Source: Pelomonas margarita
GTDB taxonomy: Bacteria; Pseudomonadota; Gammaproteobacteria; Burkholderiales; Burkholderiaceae_C
NCBI RefSeq assembly: GCF_043555875.1
Contig: NZ_JBIGHW010000015.1
Coordinates: 1-64,000 of the forward strand
DNA: 64,000 nucleotides
Direction: 5' to 3'
Shown here: positions 1 through 8,177 of the stretch, in pieces
How the letters are laid out: each line of letters begins with the position of its first letter
Numbering within the stretch: the stretch's first letter is position 1
Program-made: the position numbers and the translations under genes
Notes under the pieces: generated by a model
What the model was told of the DNA's origin: nothing
The model's input: the letters and a program-made list of their open reading frames with translations, nothing else
Database searches by the model: none

Positions 1-249
1 CACGCCAGCATCTGCTTCCTGGCGCTGATCCTGTACCGCGTGATGCGCCAGCGCCTGAAGCTGGCCGGCAGCGATTTGTCACCCGAAGCCGCCCTGGCGG
101 ACTTGCGCCGCATCCAGCGCCACACCGTCTGCATCGACAGCGGCGCGCCCATTCACGGCGTATCCACCGTTCAACCCCGCCAGGCCCAGGCACTGGCCGC
201 ACTTCGCATCAAGAAACCGACCATCGACACCCAACTGACGCTGCTGTAG
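1..249 (+). mobile_element. 3' end of an IS1634-like transposase (partial, cut by window start)
   Basis: The frame is open from base 1 to a TAG stop at 247-249. The visible 82 residues run from HASICFLALILYRVMRQRLK to KKPTIDTQLTLL. This is the usual C-terminal look of IS1634/IS4-superfamily DDE transposases: a hydrophobic helix (CFLALILYRVMR), then an ADLRRIQRH block, then a short tail ending in QLTLL. The catalytic core lies upstream, outside the window. The terminal inverted repeat should follow the stop within a few tens of bases, but it cannot be defined without the other end. The family assignment is from memory of such proteins and is fairly secure; the exact IS name is unknown. Confidence 0.72.
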
Positions 250-463
250 TGACAATTCCGAAGGCCTGGCCTATACGGATCAAGCACTTACGGCGGTTGG
301 TGTCGAACTCGAGGGCAACGCGCCGCCCAGCTATCCGGAAGCGGCCCGCAGCCATATGAAATCGCGATAACGGCCCGCCGGGCCCGCCTGCAGAATGGCG
401 CCGCCCTGCGGGGCTGGGTGGTGGCGCGTGCCGCCAGTGATGCGGCCTTGTGGGGTGGATGCG
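250..463 (+). other. IS right flank with a possible severed gene end
   Basis: No complete gene is visible. A frame different from that of the transposase is open from 251 to a TAA at 368-370 (40 codons). It reads like real protein near its end (GVELEGNAPPSYPEAARSHM). This could be the 3' end of a gene cut by the insertion sequence, or chance in GC-rich DNA. The remaining ~95 bases lead into the GH105 gene and should hold its ribosome binding site (GGGGTGGA at about 452-459). Confidence 0.3.
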
Positions 464-1603
464 ATGACGTGGATGAAGCGCCTGGGAGGGCTGCTCGTGG
501 TGGCGGGCCTGGGGCTGGCGGGCTGTGCCGGCACGGCCAACGAGCGTGAGGGCGAGCGGCGCGCCGTGGTCGCCGCGATCGACAAGGCCAACACCCACTG
601 GATGGCGCTCAAGCCCGTGCAGGAGAACGCCTTCTGGGACGTGGCGGCGTATCACACCGGCAACGTCGAGGCCTACCGTGTCACCGGCGACAAGCGCTAT
701 CTGGCCTACACCCAGGCCTGGGCTGAGCACAACCGCTGGATGGGCGCGAAGTCGACCGACAAGGCGCGCTGGAAGTACAGCTACGGCGAGACCGACGACT
801 ACGTGCTGTTTGGCGACTGGCAGACCTGCTTCCAGGTCTATGCCGACCTCTACCAGCTGGACCGCGACCCGACGAAGATTGCCCGCGCCCGCGAAGTGAT
901 GGAGTACCAGATGGGCACGCCTGCGCAGGACTACCTGTGGTGGGTGGATGGGCTGTACATGGTGATGCCGGTGATGACCAAGCTGCACCGCATCACCGGC
1001 AATCCGCAGTACCTGGACAAGCTGCACCAGTACTACAGCCATGCCAACGCCATCATGTTCGATGCGGCCGAGGGCCTGTACTTCCGCGATGTGCGCTACG
1101 TGTACCCCAAGCACAAAAGCGTCAACGGCAAGAAGGACTTCTGGGCGCGCGGCAACGGCTGGGCGTTCGCGGCGCTGGCGCGCGTGCTGGCCGAGCTGCC
1201 GGCCGAGCACCGCCACCGAGCCGAGTACGAAGCGCAGTTCCGCCGCATGGCCGCCGCGCTGCTGCCGCTGCAGCAGGCCGACGGCACCTGGGCGCGCAGC
1301 CTGCTGGACCCGGCCCACGCGCCCGGCCCCGAGACCAGCGGTACCGCCTTCTTCACCTACGGCTTGCTGTGGGGCATCAACCAGGGCCTGCTGCCGCGTG
1401 ACACCTACCTGCCGGCCGCGCAGCGTGGCTGGCGCTTTCTGAGCACCGTGGCCCTGCAGGCCGACGGCCGCCTGGGCTACGTGCAGCCCATCGGCGACCG
1501 CGCCATCCCGGGCCAGGTCGTCAACCAGCAGTCCACCGCGCACTTCGGCGTGGGCGCCTTCCTGCTGGCCGGCGCCGAGATGGTGCGCCTGCTCGACCGC
1601 TGA
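464..1603 (+). CDS. GH105/GH88-type unsaturated uronyl hydrolase, lipoprotein
   Basis: The 379-residue protein matches the six-hairpin (alpha/alpha)6 glycosidases of family GH105 (YteR/YesR, Glyco_hydro_88). These hydrate and release the delta-4,5-unsaturated uronic acid left by polysaccharide lyases. Visible hallmarks are WWVDGLYM near residue 162, where the catalytic Asp of the family sits, and ARGNGW at about 228-233. The N-terminus MTWMKRLGGLLVVAGLGLAGC is a type II signal with lipobox LAGC (Cys21), so the enzyme should be an outer-membrane or periplasmic lipoprotein. The ATG at 464 was chosen because it gives this signal and follows GGGGTGGA; frame codons further upstream do not. It is the first of four tightly spaced plus-strand genes and ends 8 bases before the next. 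The exact substrate (rhamnogalacturonan, ulvan, arabinogalactan) cannot be read from sequence. Confidence 0.87.
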   Translation: MTWMKRLGGLLVVAGLGLAGCAGTANEREGERRAVVAAIDKANTHWMALKPVQENAFWDVAAYHTGNVEAYRVTGDKRYLAYTQAWAEHNRWMGAKSTDKARWKYSYGETDDYVLFGDWQTCFQVYADLYQLDRDPTKIARAREVMEYQMGTPAQDYLWWVDGLYMVMPVMTKLHRITGNPQYLDKLHQYYSHANAIMFDAAEGLYFRDVRYVYPKHKSVNGKKDFWARGNGWAFAALARVLAELPAEHRHRAEYEAQFRRMAAALLPLQQADGTWARSLLDPAHAPGPETSGTAFFTYGLLWGINQGLLPRDTYLPAAQRGWRFLSTVALQADGRLGYVQPIGDRAIPGQVVNQQSTAHFGVGAFLLAGAEMVRLLDR

Positions 1604-1611
1604 GGCCCGCC

Positions 1612-2859
1612 ATGCAACGACGCCACCTCCTGCAGGCCGCCGCGCTTCTGCCCAGCCTGAGCCTCACCACTGGCCAGGCCGCCGCCAGCGCCGCGCCCGG
1701 CGCCGAACGCGCCTTCCAGCTCGACCTGCTGCGGCAGATGGCCGAGCCCGTGCTGGGCCTGATGTCGCGCGGCGAGCTCCAGCGGAAGTTCCCGCTGGAG
1801 GTCAGCCCCAGCTGGGACGGCCGGCCCAAGGCCGTGGCCTACCTGGAGTGCTTCGGGCGGCTGATGGCCGGCATCGCGCCCTGGCTGGCGCTGCCGGTGG
1901 ACGACAGCGCCGAGGGCCGGCTGCGCCAGCGGCTGCGCGAGCAGGCGCTGCAGAGCTTCGTGCACGCGGTGGACCCCGCCAGCCCTGACTATTTGCTGTG
2001 GCAGGGCCAGGGCCAGGCGCTGGTGGACTCGGCCTACGTCACCAATGCGCTGCTGCGCGCACCGCAGGCGCTGTGGGCGCCGCTGGACGCGGCTACCAAG
2101 GCCCGCCTCGTGGCCGAGATCCAGGGCCTGCGCCGCATCGACGTGCCCAACATCAACTGGCTGCTGTTCGCGGCCATGAACGAAGCCTGGCTACTGTCCA
2201 TCGGTGAGCAGTACGACCCGATGCGGCTGAACGGCGCCGTCCGCAAGATCAACGAGTGGTACGCCGGGGACGGCTGGATCAAGGACGGCCAGAACTTCCA
2301 CTTCGACTACTACGGCGCCTTCGTCATGCATCCCATGCTGGTGGAGGTGCTGGAGGTGCTGGTGGCCCGCAAGGCGCCGTTCTGGGGTGCCAAGCCGGCT
2401 GAGCTGCTCGCCCAGGCGCTCAGGCGCGCCCAGCGCTTTTGCGAGCACCTGGAGCGCCTCATCGGCCCGCAGGGTAGCTACCCGCCGATCGGCCGCTCGC
2501 TGACCTACCGCACCGCCGCCTTCCAGCCGCTGGCGCTGCTGGCCTGGCGCAAGCAACTGCCGGCTTCGCTGCCCGAGGGCCAGGTGCGTGCCGCGCTGCA
2601 TGCGGCCCATGTCGCCCTCTGGGGCGGGCCCAGCAACTTCACGCCCGACGGTTTCCTGAACATCGGCTTCCGCGGCCCGCAGCCCGAGCTGGGCGACCGC
2701 TACTCCAACAACGGCAGCATGTACATCGCCAGCACCGGCCTGCTGGCGCTGGGCCTGCCCGCCAGCGACAGCTTCTGGACCGCCCCGGCCCAGGACTGGA
2801 CGCAGAAAAAAGCCTTCGCGAGCGCCCGCTTCCCGAAGGACTACGCGGTGGACTACTGA
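1612..2859 (+). CDS. DUF2264 family protein, exported
   Basis: The 415-residue protein fits the DUF2264 family, (alpha/alpha)-toroid proteins common in polysaccharide-degradation loci, some of which are now regarded as glycoside hydrolases. Supporting stretches are VDSAYVTNALLRAP, NINWLLFAAMNEAWL, DGQNFHFDYYGAFVMHPML and the C-terminal DGFLNIGFRG and YSNNGSMYIAS. The start MQRRHLLQAAALLPSLSL looks like a short Tat-like or Sec signal ending near the Ala-rich ASAAPGA. A GAGG sequence lies just upstream of the ATG. The stop codon overlaps the next start (TGATG), so translation is probably coupled. The role is inferred: removal of an acidic sugar from oligosaccharides made by the partner lyase. 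No biochemical activity can be assigned from this sequence alone. Confidence 0.82.
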   Translation: MQRRHLLQAAALLPSLSLTTGQAAASAAPGAERAFQLDLLRQMAEPVLGLMSRGELQRKFPLEVSPSWDGRPKAVAYLECFGRLMAGIAPWLALPVDDSAEGRLRQRLREQALQSFVHAVDPASPDYLLWQGQGQALVDSAYVTNALLRAPQALWAPLDAATKARLVAEIQGLRRIDVPNINWLLFAAMNEAWLLSIGEQYDPMRLNGAVRKINEWYAGDGWIKDGQNFHFDYYGAFVMHPMLVEVLEVLVARKAPFWGAKPAELLAQALRRAQRFCEHLERLIGPQGSYPPIGRSLTYRTAAFQPLALLAWRKQLPASLPEGQVRAALHAAHVALWGGPSNFTPDGFLNIGFRGPQPELGDRYSNNGSMYIASTGLLALGLPASDSFWTAPAQDWTQKKAFASARFPKDYAVDY

Positions 2860-4112
2860 TGCGCGGCCCGCACCGCCGTGCCGTGCTGGCCGCAGGCCTG
2901 GCGCTGCTCATGGCTGGCCATGCCGGCCTGGCCGGCGCGGCCGAGCACACGCCGCGCTTGCAGCTCACCGTGCGCCACACGCTGGCTGCTGCGCGGCCCG
3001 CGGAGACTATCGCCGTGCCGTGGCGCGAGGTGGCGCGCCAGCTGCCTGGCGCGCGCCTGCACCAGCTCGCCGTGCGCGACGAGACCGGCCGGCTGCTGCC
3101 CTACCAGGTCACCAACGTCGACCCGCAGGCCAAGGACCCGCGTGGCGAGGGCAAGGCCTACGGCGAGCTGCTGTTCCAGCACGACTTCGCGGCCGGCGAG
3201 CAGCAGGCGCGCTTCACCATCGAGCCGGCCGAGGCGGTCGTGCCGCCCTTCCCGGCGCAGGCCTATGCGCGGCCTGTGCCCGAGCGGCTGGACGACTTCG
3301 CCTGGGAGAACGATCGCATCGCCCACCGCACCTACGGCCCGGCGCTCGCCGCCCCGGCGCCGCCGGGCAGCGGCAAAGAGGTGCTGGTCAGCAGCGGCAT
3401 CGACGTGTGGTTCAAGCGCCCCAGCTACCTCGTCATCGACCGCTGGTACACCAAGGGCCACGACCACTACCACCAGGAGCAGGGCGAGGGCCTGGACATG
3501 GTGGCCGTGGGCCGCTCGCGCGGGCTGGGCGGCACCGGTGTCTGGAACGGCCAGCAGCTCTTCACCAGCGGCAACTACTCGCGCTGGCGCATCCTCGCCA
3601 ACGGCCCCATCCGCGTCGCCTTCGAGCTGGCCTACGACGCCTGGGACGCCGACGGCCGCGCCGTCAGCGAGCTCAAGCGCATCACACTGGATGCCGGTCA
3701 GCTGTTCACAGCCGTGGAGAGCCGCTTCACCGCCGCTGGTCCACAGCCACTGCGCGTCGCGCTGGGTCTGCACAAGGCGCCTGCCTATGCCGCGCAGGCC
3801 CCCGTGATCAGCACGCATCGCGCGCCCGACACGCTGGCGCAATGGGTGCGCCAGCGAAGCGCGGGTGATTTCGGCACCGCCCTCATCCTTCCCGGCGCCG
3901 ACGGCCATGGCGCCGACGCGCTCAACGAGCTCATCCTCGCCACCGTGGTCGCCGGCCAGCCGCTGCGCTACCACTTGGGCGCGGCGGTCAGCTGGTCGGG
4001 CGAGTTCACCAGCGCCGAGGCCTGGCAGGCCCACGTGGCGGCCTGGCGCGACCGCCTTGCGGCGCCCGTGCAGGTGAGCGTCGACCCGCCGGCCGGCGGC
4101 GGGGCGCCGTGA
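2859..4112 (+). CDS. DUF4861 family protein, exported
   Basis: The 417-residue protein has a cleavable signal peptide (hydrophobic AVLAAGLALLMAGHAGLAGAA). It then has the features of DUF4861 proteins: the opening LTVRHTLAAARPAETIAVPW, the central DGLxx-type block around RSRGLGGTGVWNGQQLF, and a long beta-rich body. DUF4861 members recur beside GH105 enzymes and lyases in loci for ulvan, rhamnogalacturonan and arabinogalactan, but their activity is poorly defined. The ATG overlaps the stop of the DUF2264 gene, and the final TGA overlaps the GTG start of the BNR gene, so the genes form one unit. It is rich in His-Tyr pairs (GHDHYHQEQGEG) that may bind metal or sugar; that is speculation. Confidence 0.78.
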   Translation: MRGPHRRAVLAAGLALLMAGHAGLAGAAEHTPRLQLTVRHTLAAARPAETIAVPWREVARQLPGARLHQLAVRDETGRLLPYQVTNVDPQAKDPRGEGKAYGELLFQHDFAAGEQQARFTIEPAEAVVPPFPAQAYARPVPERLDDFAWENDRIAHRTYGPALAAPAPPGSGKEVLVSSGIDVWFKRPSYLVIDRWYTKGHDHYHQEQGEGLDMVAVGRSRGLGGTGVWNGQQLFTSGNYSRWRILANGPIRVAFELAYDAWDADGRAVSELKRITLDAGQLFTAVESRFTAAGPQPLRVALGLHKAPAYAAQAPVISTHRAPDTLAQWVRQRSAGDFGTALILPGADGHGADALNELILATVVAGQPLRYHLGAAVSWSGEFTSAEAWQAHVAAWRDRLAAPVQVSVDPPAGGGAP

Positions 4113-5431
4113 AGCGCCGCGCGCTGCTGTCGTGCGTGGCCGCGGCCGGGCTGGCCGGCTGCGCGCTGGGGCCCGTGCCGGGCGCGGTGCGCCTGGTGGA
4201 CGTGGGCCCGGGTTGGGCGCGCAACTCGGTCAACGCTGTCGTGTTCCGCAAGAACGCGCTGGTCAGCGACGGCGATTGGCAATACATCGCCTACTACGAC
4301 GACCAGGCCCGCGTCGTGCTCGGCAAGCGCCGCCTGGGCAGCACGCACTGGACGCTGCAGACCACGCCCTACCGTGGGAATGCACGCGACGCGCACAACA
4401 GCATCAGCCTCATGGTGGACGGCGCGGGCTACCTGCACCTGGCCTGGGACCACCACAACAACCCGCTGCGCTATGCCCGCAGCCTGCAGCCCGGCGGTCT
4501 CACGCTGAGCGAGCTGCTGCCCATGACCGGTCAGCAGGAGCGCTCGGTCACCTACCCCGAGTTCCACCGCCAGCCCGACGGCGGGCTGCTGTTCTTCTAT
4601 CGTGACGGCGGCTCTGGTCGGGGCAACCTCGTCATCAACCGCTACGACCCCGCCACCCAGGTGTGGACGCGCCTGCACGCCAACCTGATCAGCGGCGAAG
4701 GCCGGCGCAACGCCTACTGGCAGTCCACCCTCGACACGCACGGCACGCTGCACCTGTCCTGGGTGTGGCGCGAGTCGCCCGATGTGGCCAGCAACCACGA
4801 CCTCGCCTACGCCCGATCCCGCGACGGCGGCGTGAGCTGGGAGACCTCCGACGGCCGCCCCTACACGCTGCCCATCACCGCGGCCAGCGCCGAGATCGCC
4901 GCACCCATCCCGCAGCGCCGCGAGCTCATCAACCAGACCGCCATGGCGGCCGACGCCGACGGCAACCCCTACATCGCGAGCTACTGGCGGCCCGAGGGTA
5001 GTGACGTGCCGCAGTACCAGATCGTCTACCGCCGCGACGGCCAGTGGCGCCGCCTGCTGCTGGACTGGCGGCGCACGCCTTTCTCGCTCAGCGGCGCCGG
5101 CACCAAGGCCATCCCCATCGCGCGGCCGCAGCTGATGCTGCGCCAGGGTGGCGGCCGGCCCGAGGCGCTGCTGGTGTTCCGCGACGAGGAGCGCGGCAGC
5201 AAGGTCTCGGTGGCCCACATCACCGACTTCGATGCCCGCCGCTGGACGCTGCACGACCTCACGCCAGGCAGCGTCGGCGCCTGGGAGCCTAGCTTCGACA
5301 CCGAGCTCTGGCGTCACCGCGGCGAACTGCACCTCTTCGTGCAGGCCGTGCAGCAGGTGGACGGCGAGGGCCAGGCCCAGGTGCCGGCCAGCCCGGTGCG
5401 GGTGCTGGAGTGGCAGCCTCAGCGGCCTTGA
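4109..5431 (+). CDS. BNR-4 beta-propeller lipoprotein, polysaccharide lyase-like (PL24/PL25/GH145 type)
   Basis: The 440-residue protein begins MKRRALLSCVAAAGLAGC, a lipobox signal with Cys18. The rest has the repeat pattern of a seven-bladed propeller of the BNR_4 group. Two motifs match the His residues that line the active site in ulvan lyases of PL24/PL25 and in related GH145 enzymes: AHNSIS (His96) and the block LHLAWDHHNNPLRY (about 109-122). Asp-box-like strands such as YARSRDGGVSWE support the fold. It uses a GTG start overlapping the previous stop by four bases. With a GH105 hydrolase in the same operon, a lyase that leaves unsaturated ends makes functional sense. A rhamnosidase role of the GH145 kind is the main alternative. 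Confidence 0.78.
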   Translation: MKRRALLSCVAAAGLAGCALGPVPGAVRLVDVGPGWARNSVNAVVFRKNALVSDGDWQYIAYYDDQARVVLGKRRLGSTHWTLQTTPYRGNARDAHNSISLMVDGAGYLHLAWDHHNNPLRYARSLQPGGLTLSELLPMTGQQERSVTYPEFHRQPDGGLLFFYRDGGSGRGNLVINRYDPATQVWTRLHANLISGEGRRNAYWQSTLDTHGTLHLSWVWRESPDVASNHDLAYARSRDGGVSWETSDGRPYTLPITAASAEIAAPIPQRRELINQTAMAADADGNPYIASYWRPEGSDVPQYQIVYRRDGQWRRLLLDWRRTPFSLSGAGTKAIPIARPQLMLRQGGGRPEALLVFRDEERGSKVSVAHITDFDARRWTLHDLTPGSVGAWEPSFDTELWRHRGELHLFVQAVQQVDGEGQAQVPASPVRVLEWQPQRP

Positions 5432-5476
5432 GGCGCCGGGCAGGCAAGTCAACCAACGGGAGGTTTGATCACGGGC

Positions 5477-5608
5477 ATGTCGATTTCCCTGGTGTTGCTG
5501 GTGGCTGCCGGCGTCATGAACGTGGTGATTTTTCTGGTGCTGCTCTTCGCGGTGCTGGCGGTGTTCCGTCTGGACAAGAGGACCCGACAGATGGAGTGGG
5601 GCTTGTAG
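5477..5608 (+). CDS. Small single-span membrane protein (43 aa), possibly shortened by an amber codon
   Basis: An ATG at 5477, 11 bases after GGGAGGT, opens a 43-codon frame. It is almost entirely one hydrophobic helix (VLLVAAGVMNVVIFLVLLFA) followed by a basic segment RLDKRTRQ, as in small inner-membrane proteins with an N-out/C-in topology. The frame stops at TAG (5606-5608) but then stays open for 20 more codons, reading APHEELQQAKQDILRATRES before TAG at 5669-5671. That extension looks like an amphipathic helix. No family was recognised. It lies 45 bases after the polysaccharide operon and could be a remnant or a real small protein. Confidence 0.4.
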   Translation: MSISLVLLVAAGVMNVVIFLVLLFAVLAVFRLDKRTRQMEWGL

Positions 5609-5689
5609 GCCCCGCACGAAGAGCTGCAGCAGGCAAAGCAAGACATCCTGCGGGCCACGCGGGAAAGCTAGTCCAGCGAATCAGGCGGC

Positions 5690-6469
5690 TCAACGCCGCG
5701 CCTGGGCGCGCGGCGCGATGCCCGGCGCGGCGCCGGGCATGCGCAGCAGCGTGCGGAAGGGCTCGAACAGCCAGGAGCGCATGCCCAGCACCAGCGTGTA
5801 GGCCGTCTTGTCGCCGGCCGGCCGGACCTGGTCGGCCACATGCTGGTGCACGAAGTCCTGCGCCAGGCGCTGCAGGCGGTCGTGGAAATCGGCGGCACGG
5901 GCATGGGCAATCTGGCCGTGCACCAGGGCCAGCTGCTCGCCCGGGCCGTCGAAGCCGCCCTCGAAGTAGTCGGGCACTGCGTGCTGGCGGAAGAATGCCA
6001 TCACCGGCCCGTCAGGGCGCCAGCGGAAGGTCTGGTCCACCTTGAGCCGGTAGCGGTTGTGGGCGCGCAGCTCGATGAAGCCCAGGCGGTCCAGCACCGT
6101 CAGCGCCGCCACCAGCTGCGCATGGGTGATGGCGTAGGTCTCCAGGATCTGCGCCGCCGTCCAATGGGCCTGCACGCAGATGGCCACCAGCAGCAGATGC
6201 GGGTCGGCCACCACGGCGGCTTCCTGTTCGGCGCTCAACGCCTGGCGAGCTGGCGTGGCCTGGGCCACCTCGCGGGCGAGGTCGACGAAGTCCAGCTGCA
6301 GCAGGGCCAGCACCTGGTCGATGCGGGCCAGCGTCAGCTCGCCGCGCGAGAAGATGCGCTTCACGCTGCTCTCGGCCAGGTCCAGGTGGACGGCCAGCTG
6401 CGCGTAGGTGATGCCGGCGCGGCGCAGCTCGGCCTTCAGTGCGGTGGTCAGGGCCTGGGTGGCTTTCAT
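5690..6469 (-). CDS. Helix-turn-helix (XRE-like) transcriptional regulator
   Basis: The 259-residue protein has an N-terminal HTH of the Cro/C1 type. The relevant stretch, GITYAQLAVHLDLAESSVKR (about 19-38), has a recognition helix followed by IFSRGELTLARIDQVLALL, the usual layout of short XRE domains. The remaining ~190 residues are mostly helical, include a second winged-helix-like segment (ITHAQLVAALTVLDRLGFIELR), and resemble a family of uncharacterised proteobacterial HTH regulators. The ATG at 6469 was chosen because the HTH begins right after it; longer frames upstream are antisense to the Sel1-repeat gene. It is divergent from that gene across ~120 bases, which may hold a shared control region. 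Target genes are unknown. Confidence 0.72.
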   Translation of the reverse strand: MKATQALTTALKAELRRAGITYAQLAVHLDLAESSVKRIFSRGELTLARIDQVLALLQLDFVDLAREVAQATPARQALSAEQEAAVVADPHLLLVAICVQAHWTAAQILETYAITHAQLVAALTVLDRLGFIELRAHNRYRLKVDQTFRWRPDGPVMAFFRQHAVPDYFEGGFDGPGEQLALVHGQIAHARAADFHDRLQRLAQDFVHQHVADQVRPAGDKTAYTLVLGMRSWLFEPFRTLLRMPGAAPGIAPRAQARR

Positions 6470-6592
6470 GGCCGTCAGTATCACTGGGCAATACCGGCGG
6501 GTGCGCCGGTCGTCACCTGCCGGGCAATGCTGGCCGCGCTGCGGCACGCGCCCCAGCATCCGCCCCCGTCGCCACTGCCCCGCTCCACCGCT

Positions 6593-7387
6593 ATGCGCTG
6601 TTCGCCCCCCACCCGTCGCCACCTCAGCTCGCGCCGTGCGTTGCGAGCGCCCCTGCTGGCCTTGTGCGTTGCCGGCTTTGCGGCGGCCGCCAGCGAGCCC
6701 TCCCGGGCGCAGGCCGTCGATGATCCAGCAGCGCTGTTCGCCCGCGTCGAGGCAGCGGCCGGCCGTGGCGATCACCCCGCGTTGAAGTACCACCTGGGCA
6801 TGCTGTTGAACAACGGCATCGGCACCGCGCGCGACCTGCCCCGCGCCTATGCCTTGTTCAACGAGGCGGCTGCGGCCGGCGACGTGCTGGCGGCCTACAA
6901 GGTGGGCTGCTATCTCGCCGGCCAATGGCCTGGCGTGGTGCCGCTGGACGAGACCCAGGCCCTGGCCAACAAGCAGCGCGCCGCCGAGGCCGGCTACGAC
7001 CTCGCGCAGCACGATGTGGGGCTGATGCTGCTCAAACGTGGCGACCGCGCCGGCGGCGAGCGCTGGCTGGGCCTGGCGTCGCATCAGGGCCACGTGCCGT
7101 CGACCGCGCTGCTGGCCTGGTTGGCCGAGAAGGACGGCAAGGACCCGGCGCAGGCCCTGGGCCTCGCGTTGCTGGTGCAGGCCGGCATGAAGCAGGCGCC
7201 CGTGGGGCTGCCTGACCGCATCGCCGCGTTGAGGTCGGGCCTGGACGAGGCGGGTCGCCAGCGCGCCCAGGCGCTGCAGGCTGGCTGGGTGACGGGCCCG
7301 ACCGCGTTGACCCAGCAGGCCCGCGCCGGCATGCGCGCCGTGGCGCCGTTGCTGGCCGCCGCCCCGCCGGCCACGCAGCAGCCCTGA
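6593..7387 (+). CDS. Sel1-repeat (SEL1-like TPR) exported protein
   Basis: The 264-residue protein has an N-terminal signal sequence after an Arg-rich start (APLLALCVAGFAAAASEPSRAQA). Three or four Sel1-like repeats follow, recognisable by ALKYHLGMLLNNGIGTARDL, RAYALFNEAAAAGDVLAAYK and ANKQRAAEAGYDLAQHDVGL. Sel1 proteins are periplasmic or envelope scaffolds that bind other proteins. The start is uncertain because there is no strong ribosome binding site, but it is the ATG that gives a complete signal peptide. It stands alone between the divergent HTH gene and slyX. No specific partner can be named. Confidence 0.75.
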   Translation: MRCSPPTRRHLSSRRALRAPLLALCVAGFAAAASEPSRAQAVDDPAALFARVEAAAGRGDHPALKYHLGMLLNNGIGTARDLPRAYALFNEAAAAGDVLAAYKVGCYLAGQWPGVVPLDETQALANKQRAAEAGYDLAQHDVGLMLLKRGDRAGGERWLGLASHQGHVPSTALLAWLAEKDGKDPAQALGLALLVQAGMKQAPVGLPDRIAALRSGLDEAGRQRAQALQAGWVTGPTALTQQARAGMRAVAPLLAAAPPATQQP

Positions 7388-7443
7388 GGCGCAGCGGCAG
7401 CCGCCCACACGGGCCGCCGCGCCGGCTCTGGCCCAATACGGGC

Positions 7444-7665
7444 ATGGACACCCCCCTGCAGGCGCTGGAGCAGCGCATCACCGACCTCGAGATCAAGGCC
7501 AGCTTTGCCGAGGACACCGTCGAGCAGCTCAATGCCGTCGTCGTGCGCCAGCAAGCGCAGATCGACCGGTTGATCCGCGAGCTGGTGGAGCTGCGCGACC
7601 GCGCGTCGGCGGCCGAACCCGGCGCGGCGCGCACGCTGCGCGACGAGCTCCCGCCGCATTACTGA
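7444..7665 (+). CDS. slyX: SlyX family protein
   Basis: The 73-residue protein is the size of SlyX and has its full pattern: an N-terminal coiled coil (LEQRITDLEIKASFAEDTVEQL), the central NxxVVRQQxQIDRL segment, and the conserved C-terminal tail ending PPHY. SlyX is a small cytoplasmic coiled-coil protein first linked genetically to the slyD region; its molecular role remains unclear. The gene ends directly against the stop of the convergent cupin gene, with no base between them. Confidence 0.9.
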   Translation: MDTPLQALEQRITDLEIKASFAEDTVEQLNAVVVRQQAQIDRLIRELVELRDRASAAEPGAARTLRDELPPHY

Positions 7666-8151
7666 TCAGGGCTCGCCGTCCCAGTAGTCCAGCCCGGCTT
7701 CGCGGCGCTGCAGCAGGCGCAGGCCGTCGCTGAACACGCCCACCTTGCCCGAGTCCGGGTACTCGCAGACCTCGGGCCTTGCCTGGGTGCTGATGGACAG
7801 GTAGTGCAGCGGTGCGTCGGAGGTGTTGATGAGCTGGTGCGGGTACTCGGGCCCGGGCGGGATGGTGATCACGTCGCCAGCACGCACCGGTACCCGCTCG
7901 CCCGCCACGCGCAGCGTGCCTTCGCCCTGCAGGATGATGAACATCTCTTCCTCGGCGTGGTGCAGGTGGTAGGGGCAGCTCATCTGGCCGGGCGCGACGG
8001 TGTCCACGCTCGCGCCCAGCTGGCGGGCGGCGGTGCCTTTCGTGAGGCTGGCGGCCTCGCTGTCGTACAAAGGCGCGCGCTGGAAGCGCTCGCGCGGCAC
8101 GTCGTTGAAATTGCGGATCAGCCGCTCGCGCAGCTCGGCAGGTGTTGGCAT
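7666..8151 (-). CDS. Cupin-domain protein
   Basis: The 161-residue protein carries one cupin barrel. Motif 1 is seen as CPYHLHHAEEEMFIILQGEG (two His and a Glu for metal), and motif 2 as GDVITIPPGPEYPHQLIN. These residues suggest a bound divalent metal and a small-molecule sensing or isomerase/dioxygenase role, but no substrate is evident. The start at 8151 (MPTPAELRERLIRNFND) was preferred over frame codons upstream because the family-like sequence begins here and the recQ gene begins 27 bases away on the other strand. The two genes are therefore divergent with almost no space between them. Confidence 0.8.
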   Translation of the reverse strand: MPTPAELRERLIRNFNDVPRERFQRAPLYDSEAASLTKGTAARQLGASVDTVAPGQMSCPYHLHHAEEEMFIILQGEGTLRVAGERVPVRAGDVITIPPGPEYPHQLINTSDAPLHYLSISTQARPEVCEYPDSGKVGVFSDGLRLLQRREAGLDYWDGEP

Positions 8152-8177
8152 CCGAAGGCTCCTGGGACAATGGCGGC

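Noticed and set aside
5840..6592. Upstream extension of the Sel1-repeat frame
   Set aside because: It is antisense to the HTH regulator and lacks protein-like composition; the signal peptide begins at 6593.
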